From Spirochaetales bacterium (GTDB lineage Bacteria > Spirochaetota > Spirochaetia > UBA9216), in contig JAEKNX010000016.1 of NCBI GenBank assembly GCA_016839055.1, forward strand, positions 1 through 64,000: a stretch of 64,000 nucleotides of DNA, in the 5' to 3' direction. Within the stretch, counting starts at the first letter, position 1, and each line of letters opens with the position of its first letter. Shown piece by piece: positions 6,551-15,910 of the stretch. Under the pieces are notes generated by a model. That model was not told the DNA's origin and made no database searches. It saw nothing but the letters and a program-made list of their open reading frames with translations. A program made the translations under genes and the position numbers.

Positions 6551-6827
6551 ATATAAAATAGCAGAAACCGACCAATTTGTAAAAGAGATAAATAAGAATA
6601 AGTATAGAAAAATATATAAGAAAATATAGGAATACGTTTATCCTCTTCTCAGAAAAAATCCATACTTTGGTTCCAACATCAAAAGATTGAAAGGAAGTCT
6701 ATCAGGATATTATAGATATCGAATCGGTGATTATAGATTATTTTATGAAATTGATGATGAAAAAATAATAATTTTTGTAATTGATATGCAGACAGAAAAA
6801 ATGCATATGAATGATAATGCAAAATAA
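6540..6827 (+). pseudogene. RelE/ParE-family toxin interrupted by an in-frame TAG
   Basis: Starting at a TTG (6540) that overlaps the antitoxin stop, one frame encodes 95 codons of a RelE/ParE-like toxin: an N-terminal ETDQFVKEINK helix, then YPLLRKNPYFGSNIKRLKG, GYYRYRIGDYRLFYEID and a final IIIFVIDMQTEKMHM, the recognisable core of plasmid-stabilisation toxins. The frame is broken once, by TAG at 6627-6629 in the middle of the helical part. Everything downstream remains conserved, so the lesion is recent, or the stop is read through. As written, no full toxin is made. Confidence 0.75.
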
Positions 6828-7112
6828 GAATGTAGAATATAGAGTGTGGCAAGGCTTCGGCAGGTAGCGGGGCTCATCATAGTTTAAGTATTCCTCCATA
6901 ATTTCTTTCTTAATGTATTCCAGATGGTTTTTGACAAACACCTCTCTACGCTCGGCCGCCAGGCAGCTTGAATCATCTTTATATTCCGGTGTTCACAGTT
7001 TTTCAACTATGGCGGTTTTTACTCCCGGATAATTTTTTCAATCAATAGACAATTATATAAATAGTATGGATAATGAAGCAGGAAGCAATATCAGAAATAG
7101 AGTGAGGGAAAG
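6828..7112. other. End of cassette array: inverted gene fragment and decayed attC half
   Basis: CTCGGCCGCCAGGCAGCTTGAATCATCTTTAT (about 6954-6985) matches the right half of attC C but has lost the GTT core. Between it and the broken toxin, the minus strand reads an open segment (about 6941 back to 6830) with NHLEYIKKEIMEEYL and EPRYLPKPCHT, preceded by GAGAGG. It looks like a piece of a gene inserted in reverse, but I do not recognise the family. The remaining bases up to the ketosynthase gene hold an AT-rich promoter-like stretch around 7040-7065. Confidence 0.45.
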
Positions 7113-8360
7113 ATGGAAGGGAAAAGAGTAGTTTTAACGGGTATGGGTACTGTAAATCCTCTTGCCATGAATGTTAACGATACATGGGCCAAGGTACTTG
7201 CGGGTGAATCCGGAATTGGTGCTATTACACGGTTTGATACAGCCAACCTGCCTGTCCATATTGCAGGTGAAATTACTGACTTCGACTACAAACCCTATTA
7301 CACCGAAGATCAGCTGAAACCGGCTAAACGTTTGGATCTTTTTGTTCATTATGCGGTAGCAGCTATGAAAGAAGCGGTTGAATCATCTGGTTTTGATGTT
7401 AAAAAAGATCCTGATAGAACTGGAATCGCAATTGGAAGCGGTATAGGGGGGCTTTCAGTTTCTTATGAAAACTCGGTAGCGCTTGCCACAAAGGGAGCAA
7501 GAAGGGTCAGCCCCTTTTATGTTCCAATGTCCATTGGCAATATTGCGGCTGGATATCTGAGTATGATGTATGGCTTCAGGGGACCCAACCTGAGTACCCA
7601 GACTGCGTGTGCAACTTCAAATCATGCAATTGCTATTGCGATGATGCTTATTAAAGCCGGGATGGCTGATACGATGTTTGCCGGCGGTTCTGAGGCAGCA
7701 GTTGTTGAATTAGCCATGGCAGGTTTTTCAAATATGAGGGCATTATCCACGAGAAATGATGATCCCAAAACAGCCTCTCGTCCCTTCGACCGGGACAGAG
7801 ATGGTTTTGTTCTGAGTGAAGGTTCAAGTGTTCTGGTGCTTGAAGAATGGGAACACGCAAAATCCCGTGGCGCAAATATTATATGTGAAGTAATCTCCAC
7901 AGGGATGTCAGCAGATGCATATGATTTTGTTATGCCGGATCCTGAAGGAGGCGGTGCTTTATTATCTATGAAGATGGCTCTACAGCAGGCTGGTATTAAC
8001 AGCGATGAGATTGATTACATTAATGCCCATGGGACATCCACCCCGGCAGGTGATGTTGCGGAATCAAAAGCTATTTATAAGCTTCTTGAAGGGAAGGAGA
8101 AAGATGTTCATGTAGGTTCCACAAAATCAATGCATGGTCATCTTCTTGGAGCCACGGCTGGTCTGGAAGCAATTATATGTGCCAAGGCTATACAGGAAAG
8201 CATAATACCGGCAAATATAAATATTGAAAACCTTGATCCGGAGATTCCCCTTAAATGTATAAACACAAGTCTGATAGAGACAGAAGTCAGGGTTGCGATG
8301 TCAAACTCTTTTGGATTCGGCGGACATAATTCTACAGTGATACTAAAGAAAATAGATTAA
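7113..8360 (+). CDS. fabF: Beta-ketoacyl-ACP synthase II (FabF type)
   Basis: A 415-residue thiolase-fold condensing enzyme that extends acyl-ACP with malonyl-ACP in fatty acid synthesis. The active-site triad is intact: C166 in TACATSNHA, H306 in NAHGTSTP and H343 in KSMHGHLLGAT. Length equals that of standard FabF. GAGGGAAAG precedes the start. It stands alone: no acpP, fabD or fabG is adjacent, so it may be an accessory ketosynthase rather than the core enzyme. It is the first chromosomal gene after the cassette array, and base composition returns to normal here. Confidence 0.93.
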   Translation: MEGKRVVLTGMGTVNPLAMNVNDTWAKVLAGESGIGAITRFDTANLPVHIAGEITDFDYKPYYTEDQLKPAKRLDLFVHYAVAAMKEAVESSGFDVKKDPDRTGIAIGSGIGGLSVSYENSVALATKGARRVSPFYVPMSIGNIAAGYLSMMYGFRGPNLSTQTACATSNHAIAIAMMLIKAGMADTMFAGGSEAAVVELAMAGFSNMRALSTRNDDPKTASRPFDRDRDGFVLSEGSSVLVLEEWEHAKSRGANIICEVISTGMSADAYDFVMPDPEGGGALLSMKMALQQAGINSDEIDYINAHGTSTPAGDVAESKAIYKLLEGKEKDVHVGSTKSMHGHLLGATAGLEAIICAKAIQESIIPANINIENLDPEIPLKCINTSLIETEVRVAMSNSFGFGGHNSTVILKKID

Positions 8361-8496
8361 GCGGAAGGATAATGAAGGCTCTATAAGACTGCACAAATCA
8401 TTAGGATTTATACTCCATCTTGAAACGGATGATTTTTTGTATGAGAGATGGATGTATAGTCTACTTCATATTAAATTGATTAATGGAGGTGGTATT

Positions 8497-8859
8497 ATGA
8501 AACCGGTAATTGATGGCACTAAGTTTGGATCTATCACCGTTTCCGGCAAACGTTATGAATATGATATTGTGATAGGCCTGGACGGCAGCGTCGGTAAACG
8601 TGAGAAAAAGCTCTCAAAGGCCGTTTTTGGGACATCACATAAAATTTCAATTGAAGAGGCAGAGTATATTTATGAAGATGGTGCGGATAAACTGATAGTA
8701 GGAACCGGCCAGTCCGGATTGATGGAACTTTCAAAAGAAGCCGAGCAGTATTTTAAGGTCAATTCTTGCAGTGTCAATCTGCTTCCCACTCCGGAGGCAA
8801 TTAAAATGTGGAATAATGAAAACGGTAATGTTATTGGATTATTTCATGTCACCTGCTAG
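8497..8859 (+). CDS. Mth938-domain (DUF498/NDUFAF3-like) protein
   Basis: A 120-residue protein of the Mth938 family: GTKFGSITVSGKRYEYDIVI at the start, then a segment with KLIVGTGQSGLMELS and ending with a helix containing LLPTPEAIKMWN. The fold is known structurally but the bacterial function is not; the human homologue NDUFAF3 assembles respiratory complex I. The frame is open from 8437, but TGGAGGTGG sits just before ATG 8497 and homology begins there. No operon partner; the ketosynthase gene ends 137 bases upstream. Confidence 0.8.
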   Translation: MKPVIDGTKFGSITVSGKRYEYDIVIGLDGSVGKREKKLSKAVFGTSHKISIEEAEYIYEDGADKLIVGTGQSGLMELSKEAEQYFKVNSCSVNLLPTPEAIKMWNNENGNVIGLFHVTC

Positions 8860-9305
8860 GCTGCCCGTAATTTTGATTACACTCCGAATATGAGAAGAAA
8901 GTGGAATAGCCTAAGGGTCAATTCTGCAGGTCGTTTTAGAAAGTTATCCCGATATTCTCCTGCGGTTTGAAAACTGACCTTCAGCTGATTGAAACAAATG
9001 CCTTCAGTATGCCAGCACTGTAGGACGCAACAGATAAATGTAGGTTTAAGATTATAAAGTCGCTGAGCTTGTGCTATTTAGTAGAGCTTAGGTGAAATAT
9101 ATGCCGAAGTTAATGATGCCGAAGACTATTTCTCGCTATTCGAAAGGCTTGCTAAAGTGCTGTTTGATGAGGTCTCATTGTGGCCGATGAGGAGCCTCAG
9201 GCCGCGCTCAAAACAGCCAAGGGCGGTTAGAGGAGTAAAACGCCTCTTTATATAACATCCAAATACGTCTATATTAAGATGATATTGATAGCAAAAGGAA
9301 TAACT
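8860..9305. other. Intergenic region with possible gene remnant
   Basis: No intact gene. On the + strand 9092-9180 a short open segment reads YAEVNDAEDYFSLFERLAK then VLFDEVSL, and after a one-base shift continues as ADEEPQAALKTAKGG before a stop at about 9230. Together these look like the tail of a decayed gene that I cannot name. A weak hairpin AGAGG/CCTCT with following T residues lies at about 9230-9250. Confidence 0.35.
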
Positions 9306-10436
9306 ATGTCGTTTACTTCAATGGGGATATCTCCATCTATAATACATACTTTAAAGACCCAGAATTATAAAAACCCCTATCCCATTCAGAAAGAGGCAAT
9401 TCCGGCTATTTTGAATAAAGAAGATGTACTGGGCATTGCAAAAACCGGATCGGGAAAGACCGCCAGTTATGTAATTCCTGTTCTAATGAATCTGCAGGGG
9501 CAGAGTATTAAAAAAAACAGACATGTTAATGTATTAGTCCTGGTGCCAACGAGAGAGCTGGCGGTTCAGGTAAATGATGTATTTAAAATCTTCGAAGAAA
9601 CCCTTCCTGAAAAAATAAAAACATTGGCTGTTTTTGGCGGCGCGTCCATAAATCCGCAGATGAAGGCATTAGTGAATGTGAATATCCTGGTTGCCACACC
9701 TGGGCGACTTCTGGAATTAGTTGAGCTGAATGCAGTGCACCTTTCTGAGGTGCAGACTCTCGTTCTCGATGAGGCCGATAAAATGCTGAACGCCGGCTTC
9801 AAGAAAGAGATGGACCGTATTTTCGAGATTCTTCCTGCGGCGCGTCAGAATCTCCTGTTTTCCGCAACCCTGAATGATGATATTGCTAGTATGAAACAGC
9901 TATTCCTTCATGATCCGCTGGTCATAAAAATTGAATCAGAAGAAGATGATATTGAGCTTATTGATCAAGTTGCATATATGGTCTCCGAGGAAAAGAAGGG
10001 ACCTCTTCTTCGGCATTTAATTAATAGCAGGGAAATGAAACAGGTACTTATTTTTACATCATCAGCAGCAAGAGCCGACAGGGTAGCCGACAAGCTCAGA
10101 AAAAACGGAATTGACGCCAAAGCAATCCACCGGAAAAAAACTCAGGGAGTAAGGACAGATCTCCTGACAAAATTTAAATACGGCAAACTCAGAGTCCTGG
10201 TGGCAACTGATCTTCTGTCCCGCGGCATCGACATAGAGTTCCTGCCCTACGTCATCAACTATGAGCTTCCGCGATCACCTAAGACTTATATTCACCGTAT
10301 AGGCCGAACAGGACGCGCGGAGGCGACCGGTGAAGCCATTTCACTAATCACGCCTGAGGAAGAGCACCATTTCCGGGTAATAGAAAATAAAATCAAGAAG
10401 CGCATAGAAAGAATAAAAATAGACGGCTACTCCTGA
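9306..10436 (+). CDS. DEAD-box ATP-dependent RNA helicase
   Basis: A 376-residue helicase core with every DEAD-box motif: Q-motif (GISPSIIHTL...YPIQKEAIP), I AKTGSGKT, Ia PTRELAVQ, Ib TPGR, II DEAD, III SAT, IV VLIFTSSA, V ATDLLSRGID and VI HRIGRTGR. It has almost no C-terminal extension, so specificity must come from the core or partners; it is of the RhlE-like minimal type. It would unwind RNA in ribosome assembly or mRNA decay. AAAGGAA supports ATG 9306 rather than the upstream in-frame ATG at 9279. It ends just before the convergent MYG1 gene. Confidence 0.93.
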   Translation: MSFTSMGISPSIIHTLKTQNYKNPYPIQKEAIPAILNKEDVLGIAKTGSGKTASYVIPVLMNLQGQSIKKNRHVNVLVLVPTRELAVQVNDVFKIFEETLPEKIKTLAVFGGASINPQMKALVNVNILVATPGRLLELVELNAVHLSEVQTLVLDEADKMLNAGFKKEMDRIFEILPAARQNLLFSATLNDDIASMKQLFLHDPLVIKIESEEDDIELIDQVAYMVSEEKKGPLLRHLINSREMKQVLIFTSSAARADRVADKLRKNGIDAKAIHRKKTQGVRTDLLTKFKYGKLRVLVATDLLSRGIDIEFLPYVINYELPRSPKTYIHRIGRTGRAEATGEAISLITPEEEHHFRVIENKIKKRIERIKIDGYS

Positions 10437-10447
10437 ATTAAATTATT

Positions 10448-11296
10448 CTATAATACGGCTTGCTGAATCAGCTTTATCCATTCATCCCCATCTTCCGGTA
10501 TAAACTTCATTAAAAATCCGCCCTGATGGTTGAAAATAGTTTCAGAAGGTCTGCACCTGGAAAAATCAACCAGCTCATGGCCCGAATCGGTACGGTAGAA
10601 GGTCTGGACACCCGGTTGTTTATCATCAAATGATAATATGGCAGAGATGTTACTCTCTTCAACTACCTCAGTAATTGCGGAACGCAGGGGGGACACCAGA
10701 GCTGAAGGCGGTTTTATCAAATAATTCAGAATATTCAATTTCTCGATCTTAATAATTTCGACATGTCCGGTTTCTTTGAGCCATAATACGGCTTTTGCTC
10801 TATCTGTTTCAAACTTGATTTTATCTTCCAGTCCTGCCGTAAAGATTTTAAGGATAAGTATGGGATCTTTTTCAAAGGTTCGGAGTAGTATTTTATGGCT
10901 GAACGACAGGTAGTCACGGCTTTCACCTATAAGATTAAAATCATTTAAACTCATGGCACCTTTGGTATCAACTCTGGATACCAGCATGATGAAATTATGA
11001 AGATCTGTGCCGATTAATCGGGGAAATAATTCATTAAACAGAAGAAGGGCCGCGCTATCGAGCTCTCTGTCCTGATGGTGATCATAGAGTTTTCTCCTGC
11101 CGTCATATACCATTCCGCAGTCGATGAAATAAGTATCATCTGGAAGGTTTTCCTCTCTTGCCATATTAGCCGCATCCTGAGAATCCATCCTTTCGATGGA
11201 TTCCGGCTCCTCCTCAAGATAGAGGGATAGCAGGGCTGATGCCAGCAGTTCATCCATATGTGCTTTTCCGTTATGAGTTATTATTTTGTAGGGCAC
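10448..11296 (-). CDS. MYG1/UPF0160 family metal-dependent hydrolase (DHH-like nuclease)
   Basis: A 282-residue protein matching the MYG1 family: THNGKAHMDELLASALLSL at the N-terminus, the YFIDCGMVYD segment, and YDHHQ giving the DHH signature around residue 85, all metal-binding residues of this phosphoesterase-related fold. The eukaryotic member is an RNA 3'-5' exonuclease; bacterial roles are undefined. I place the start at GTG 11296, preceded by AAAGGAG at ideal spacing; family members start close to this position. It is convergent with the helicase gene, with 11 bases between stops. Confidence 0.82.
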   Translation of the reverse strand: MPYKIITHNGKAHMDELLASALLSLYLEEEPESIERMDSQDAANMAREENLPDDTYFIDCGMVYDGRRKLYDHHQDRELDSAALLLFNELFPRLIGTDLHNFIMLVSRVDTKGAMSLNDFNLIGESRDYLSFSHKILLRTFEKDPILILKIFTAGLEDKIKFETDRAKAVLWLKETGHVEIIKIEKLNILNYLIKPPSALVSPLRSAITEVVEESNISAILSFDDKQPGVQTFYRTDSGHELVDFSRCRPSETIFNHQGGFLMKFIPEDGDEWIKLIQQAVL

Positions 11297-11486
11297 AATT
11301 TTCTCCTTTATATAGCCTCTGCACCTTACCATAGAAGAAATGTTTGAGCCACCCTGTCATTTTTTGAGTTTATCCGGTTAATTCTGCAGCTTAGCATCGC
11401 CGATGTTTTTATCTGATTGCTGGGTATGTATATAAATACTGGTAAAATCCACTTTGACATATTACAATTAAACAAAGGAGCAGCCC

Positions 11487-12875
11487 ATGATAAAGAATGA
11501 AGCCGATCCGGTAAGAATTCCCAGCGGTACAGTTCATCGGCTTATAAGCCTGCTTCAGGGAGCTCTTACCCTTTTGAAAGTTGATATTGATAATAATACA
11601 ATCGAGCATATTGGGGTCATGGTTCACCGGGCAATGAGTATGCAATACCGGAGTTTTCACACGCCCGAACACATCTTCGATCTTGCAGATCCCTCGGACG
11701 CGCACAGCACACTTGCGGCAATTTTTCATGATATCGTCTATTTTCAGGTCGATGACGGTTTTCATAAAGAGATTGAAGAGATTTTAAAGCCGTATATTTT
11801 GATTGATAATAATACGATAAGTATTCGTAAAAAGATCAGGGACACTGACAGGGCTTTCCATGGAACAGCGGCCATATTCGGATTTAAAGAGGGACAAATT
11901 CTCTCTCCCTTCGCTGGTCTTAATGAATTCTTAAGCGCTCTGCTTATGAACTCTTTATTGGGAGACAGGGTGAAGGATGTTGATCTTCTTATAGCCACCG
12001 CAGAAATTGAAATGACGATTCCGTTCCGTACTCCTGATAAAGAAGGCCGTTTTCCCGCAGAAATCCTTGATATTCGATTGCGGAAGACAAATGCGAAATT
12101 CAGCCTGGGGCTCACGGACGATCAGATAGGTCGTGCAGTTGTTTCTGCGGTCATCATGTCTAATCGTGATGTACATAATTTTGCTGAAGAAGATCCCGCG
12201 CGATTTCTTGATAATACCTGGAAGCTTCTGCCGGAGAGTAATCCGGAACTTCATTTTCACGGCTTATATACAATTAAGAGCTACTCCACGGCCCTGATGA
12301 AAATGGAAGGTTTCCTGACTCACCTGAAACCAGAGACAGTATTTCAGCAGTATAAGGCTTACCCTGAACAATCCGAGTATGATGATTTGATTAAAAAAAC
12401 GTCTTCAAACTTGATAATAGCCGGAGGCTATCTGGGCATCAAGATGATCAGCGCCGCAATCCTCCTGGCCTTGGCGGAAATGTCAGGAGGCGATGCTCCT
12501 ATGTCGTTTTTTATGGGAGAAATAAATCCGGCGGATGAATGGAGCCGTCTTACAACCCATCTGCCGGGCACTCCGGATTGTCAGCATGAACGTAAGAATG
12601 TTTTATACCGGCTGCTGAAGCACGGCCGCTCGAATTCTTCAGACTTTGACCTCCAGAACTCACCGCTGTCGCTTTTTATTTACTGTAGTCTCGATGAGCA
12701 GCAGCAGGAAGATTGTATCAATGTCTCCAGGGAATTAATAAAAGGGGAACGCAGCGCCCATTCATATATGGACTCGATTCCCGGACGCCTTGTTAAGCCC
12801 ATAGCGCAGGCTGCATCTGTAATTGCTTTTACGAGGCAGCAGCGCCTTCTGGAAATTTCTGAGTCATTCAGCTGA
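11487..12875 (+). CDS. Uncharacterised protein with HD-like N-terminal domain
   Basis: A 462-residue soluble protein, start supported by AAAGGAG. The N-terminal 110 residues contain YRSFHTPEHIFDL and AAIFHDIVYFQVD, resembling the H...HD metal-binding pattern of HD-type phosphohydrolases; a further region to residue 270 is helical and includes SNRDVHNF. The C-terminal 200 residues carry no motif I recognise. It may be a nucleotide or small-molecule phosphohydrolase. It stands between the divergent MYG1 gene and a convergent MFS gene, so it is probably monocistronic. Confidence 0.55.
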   Translation: MIKNEADPVRIPSGTVHRLISLLQGALTLLKVDIDNNTIEHIGVMVHRAMSMQYRSFHTPEHIFDLADPSDAHSTLAAIFHDIVYFQVDDGFHKEIEEILKPYILIDNNTISIRKKIRDTDRAFHGTAAIFGFKEGQILSPFAGLNEFLSALLMNSLLGDRVKDVDLLIATAEIEMTIPFRTPDKEGRFPAEILDIRLRKTNAKFSLGLTDDQIGRAVVSAVIMSNRDVHNFAEEDPARFLDNTWKLLPESNPELHFHGLYTIKSYSTALMKMEGFLTHLKPETVFQQYKAYPEQSEYDDLIKKTSSNLIIAGGYLGIKMISAAILLALAEMSGGDAPMSFFMGEINPADEWSRLTTHLPGTPDCQHERKNVLYRLLKHGRSNSSDFDLQNSPLSLFIYCSLDEQQQEDCINVSRELIKGERSAHSYMDSIPGRLVKPIAQAASVIAFTRQQRLLEISESFS

Positions 12876-12888
12876 AGCCCCGGCTCCG

Positions 12889-14139
12889 CTACTTCTTTAC
12901 GGGCCCTGAGATAATATTAGCTATGATGGTAATAAGCAGAAATCCGCCTGATATAACAGCAAGCGCCGGACCTATCCCCGAGAAATCAGCTATAACTCCG
13001 AATGTCATCGCAATAGCCGCTGTCAGAACAGTCTTAAGCTGGGACTGGATTGACAGAACCGATGTAAGTACCGAGTTGTCTACGGAATCTGATACATAAC
13101 CTGTTAAAACAGGCTTTCTTATGTTCTCGTTTATATAGATGAAAATAAAGAAGATTATTGCAAGATAGGGAAGATGGGCAGTATAAAAGACTCCGCTCAG
13201 AAGTCCGGCGGACAATCCCGCTGCAAGGGTTACAAGTGGAATGTTTTTTAGTCCCGATTTTTCCAGCCTGGATGAATTCTGCGACGCCAGTGAGGTAAGC
13301 AGGAAGATGAAAAAATAGATGAGGCCGATAAGAAGAGCCGAGCGCTGTTCCTTGGTCTTCTCCGAGAATAATGGGAGAAGGATAACGAGGGAGACCATCA
13401 TGGGCTGAATATAGTCCTTCATGGCTTTCAGGTAGGCTGTATGAAGGGCTGAATTGTTAATCAGTCTTAGAGTCTTTCCTGTTTTCAGCATTTTCCATGA
13501 GGTTGCAAGAACTTCCCTTAGCTGAGTTTTTTTACTTTCAGGCTTCCCTGCAATGCTTTTATCTAGAGCATTCGGATAGGAGAGGATGAGAAAGAAATTC
13601 ACAAGGAAGGGAAATATGGAAAACAGAAAGATATTATTATAGTTTCCAGAATAGAAGACAATGAATCCCGCGGCAATGGAGGACAAGGCCAGTCCCCTCT
13701 GAGACCAGGCTCTTGTGTGGCCGTAGTAGTTAACCATCTGCTCCTTAATGTTATTCGCCCTTAGGTACTCGGCAATCATCCCTTTATGGGTTCCGGAGCG
13801 GAAGGCTTCTCCTACGCCATAGAATAAGAATGCCAGCATTAAAAGGCTGTAGCTGCTGAAGAAATAGAACAGGATGAAGGAGATAATATAGGCTATAAAG
13901 GAGGCAGCAAGGCTTTTCTTTCTTCCCAGAACATCTGCGGCTATGCCTGAGGGAATCTCCAGTATATTGGTCGTAACCTCTCTGACGGCGTACAGGACTC
14001 CTATGGCCGTAAAGGAAAGTCCCTTTTCCATCAGGGAGAGGATCAGAAAGGCCTCGAAGAACTGAAGGTTCTTTAAAAAACCATAGGCACAGAATTTATA
14101 GTATTGTTTGTCAGTCTTAATATTCTCTGCCTTTCCCAT
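12889..14139 (-). CDS. MFS transporter
   Basis: A 416-residue major facilitator with about 12 hydrophobic segments. The loop between segments 2 and 3 has the family signature GIAADVLGRKKSL, and GVGEAFRSGTHKGMI fits segment 4. The substrate cannot be read from sequence; drug or metabolite efflux is a common role for this group. It ends 13 bases from the convergent HD-like gene and follows the cyclase gene on the same strand by about 50 bases. Confidence 0.82.
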   Translation of the reverse strand: MGKAENIKTDKQYYKFCAYGFLKNLQFFEAFLILSLMEKGLSFTAIGVLYAVREVTTNILEIPSGIAADVLGRKKSLAASFIAYIISFILFYFFSSYSLLMLAFLFYGVGEAFRSGTHKGMIAEYLRANNIKEQMVNYYGHTRAWSQRGLALSSIAAGFIVFYSGNYNNIFLFSIFPFLVNFFLILSYPNALDKSIAGKPESKKTQLREVLATSWKMLKTGKTLRLINNSALHTAYLKAMKDYIQPMMVSLVILLPLFSEKTKEQRSALLIGLIYFFIFLLTSLASQNSSRLEKSGLKNIPLVTLAAGLSAGLLSGVFYTAHLPYLAIIFFIFIYINENIRKPVLTGYVSDSVDNSVLTSVLSIQSQLKTVLTAAIAMTFGVIADFSGIGPALAVISGGFLLITIIANIISGPVKK

Positions 14140-14189
14140 TAATTTATTATTACCATAATTTTAATTCTGTTCAATAAGCAGGTGATAAA

Positions 14190-15910
14190 TCACTCAAGAG
14201 AAAAGAGCGTTATTGGGTGGGATTTGCCCCTGACAGTTACAGGCTCATTCTTTACAGCTGTGATTTCTTTGAGATAATCATCTGCCAGATGATTTAAGGT
14301 TGATTCACTTATCAGGATATCTGTTTCATACACCTTGGTCTGACTCTCAATTCTGGATGCGACATTCACCGTGTCGCCAATAACGGTATACTCTTTCCGG
14401 TTTTCCGATCCAACATTTCCGGCAATTAAGAAACCGGTATGAATTCCAATTCCATGACGGATGGGAGGATATTTCCCTGAAGCATTAAACTCTATCAATG
14501 CTTCACGCATAGCAAGGGAAGTCCTAACAGCTGCTTCGGCATGATCCTTCAATCCAAAGACGGGGGAAAACACTGCCATAATACAGTCTCCGATAAATTT
14601 GTTTACAACACCCTGATTCTTGGTGATGTGGTGCACCATATGGGAAAAATAGTCATTTAAAAATCTATCAGCTCCCGGGGGGTGTATCCTTCACTTAGAG
14701 AAGTAAAACTCCGAATATCTGCGAACATGACCGTCGTTTCGATCTCTTCACCTGAGAGATCAATCTCATTTGTATCGATGAGTTTTCGGGCAATTTCGAT
14801 TGATACGAACTTTCCGAAGATATTCCGGAGTTTTTCACGTTCCTCCAGTCCTTCGACCATGGTATTGAAGTGTCCTTTTAGATTCCCGATTTCATCAGAG
14901 GATAGAACTGAGGTTCTTATAGAAAAATCGCCCTTTGCTACCATCTGCATCCTCTCTATTAGAATATTGATGGGGCCCTGGATATTCCTTCGGAAGGAAA
15001 ATATTGATGAAAGCTGGGCAACAAGGAAAAACAGATTGACTATGGTTGTGATCATCAAAGGTCCGAGGATCTGGCCTACAGCAAGAAGGTTTACATCTTC
15101 CTGCAGAAATATTGATCGAAACATCCATGAGTTGAAAACCGCCGGAATATATACACTCAAAATCAGGGGGATCATCCCCATTGAAAGCATTAGAAGCAGC
15201 ATCCTGGTGGTCAGGTTCATTGTAATCCCATTTTTCAGAGTATGCAGCTGATGATTCCTGAATATCTGACGGGCAATACCGTTGTTGATATACCTTGTTG
15301 TGTACCAGGAATTAATGAAACCTGCCAGGCTTCCGTACATAATAAATGAAGCAATATAATTGGCTGTTATCTGCCCGTTCAATGGGTAACCTGCCAGGCT
15401 GCGGAATCCAAGTTTTAAAATAAGACCCCAGAGTCCGGCTATCCAGGGAATAATGAAAAGGAAGGTCGGCAGGTTCAGAATGCGCCTGATGATTCGCTCA
15501 TCCGCTTCTCCTTTGCCTTTGAAATTGTATTTGTAAACCGGCCAGAGCCAAATAAGCATCAGGAGCAGGAGGATGCCTACCGGGTGACGGGTGCGGTACA
15601 GGAGGTACTGTTCTTCCAGTTTCTCATCAACTGTCTTATCATCCTCGCTGCCGAACTGATCGAGAAACTGGTTCTCCAATGTCTGTCCGGTCTGGTTCAT
15701 TTCCCGAGATGATGGGCCCTCTATATGTTCTTCCGAAAAGAAGGCCTGAATTTTATCAGAATTTTCTTTCACAAACTGGGCCAGGTCTTCGAAGGGCATA
15801 TTTGAAAAATGCTCAAAAAAACCGGAAAGCATAGCACCCATCAGCAATGAGAAAAGAAATGAAAGATAGAGGGGCAGAAAAAGTTTTCTCATAAATTGAC
15901 GAATTTTCAT
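14190..15910 (-). pseudogene. Class III adenylate cyclase with membrane sensor and HAMP, frameshifted
   Basis: One gene in two frames. From ATG 15910 (AAGGAG upstream) the first part codes for 417 residues: a membrane segment (about 10-30), an extracytoplasmic loop of about 80 residues, roughly five more membrane segments, a HAMP domain (about 325-380) and the start of a class III cyclase domain (MFADIRSFTSLSEGYTP). It stops at 14657. The -1 frame continues directly with LNDYFSHMVHHIT and KFIGDCIMAVFSPV, then NVASRIES, giving both metal aspartates, the adenine-selecting Lys and the transition-state Asn/Arg. The break lies in a T5 run (14659-14663 as A on the + strand): one T is missing. It may be a real mutation, a sequencing error, or slippage on U-UUU-UAA. 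Confidence 0.85.

Larger units (their letters stand above)
1..6990 (+). mobile_element. Integron-type gene cassette array, 3' part
   Basis: Short AT-rich gene cassettes lie head to tail on the + strand. Each is followed by a structured element that begins with a box ending in TAAC, continues with TTGGAG(C/T)AGTC, contains a repeated inner stem (CGCTGATCGCGCT in three copies) and ends with GGCTCAAAAC(G)-like sequence and a GTT core. This is the attC architecture of integrons, and five copies are seen plus one decayed half. The cassette genes are mostly toxin-antitoxin modules, as is usual in sedentary chromosomal integrons; a chromosomal integron is known in Treponema denticola. No tyrosine recombinase (IntI) or attI is visible. 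Cassettes are normally oriented away from attI, so the integrase should lie left of base 1. The right boundary is inferred from the last attC remnant and the change in base composition before the ketosynthase gene. Confidence 0.85.

Noticed and set aside
1-7000. Plasmid or phage origin for the cassette region
   Set aside because: No replication, mobilisation or phage structural genes are visible; toxin-antitoxin density is explained by the integron array.
14682-15251. A 189-codon + strand frame across the cyclase gene
   Set aside because: It is the complement of the cyclase coding sequence, serine-rich and without family resemblance or ribosome site.
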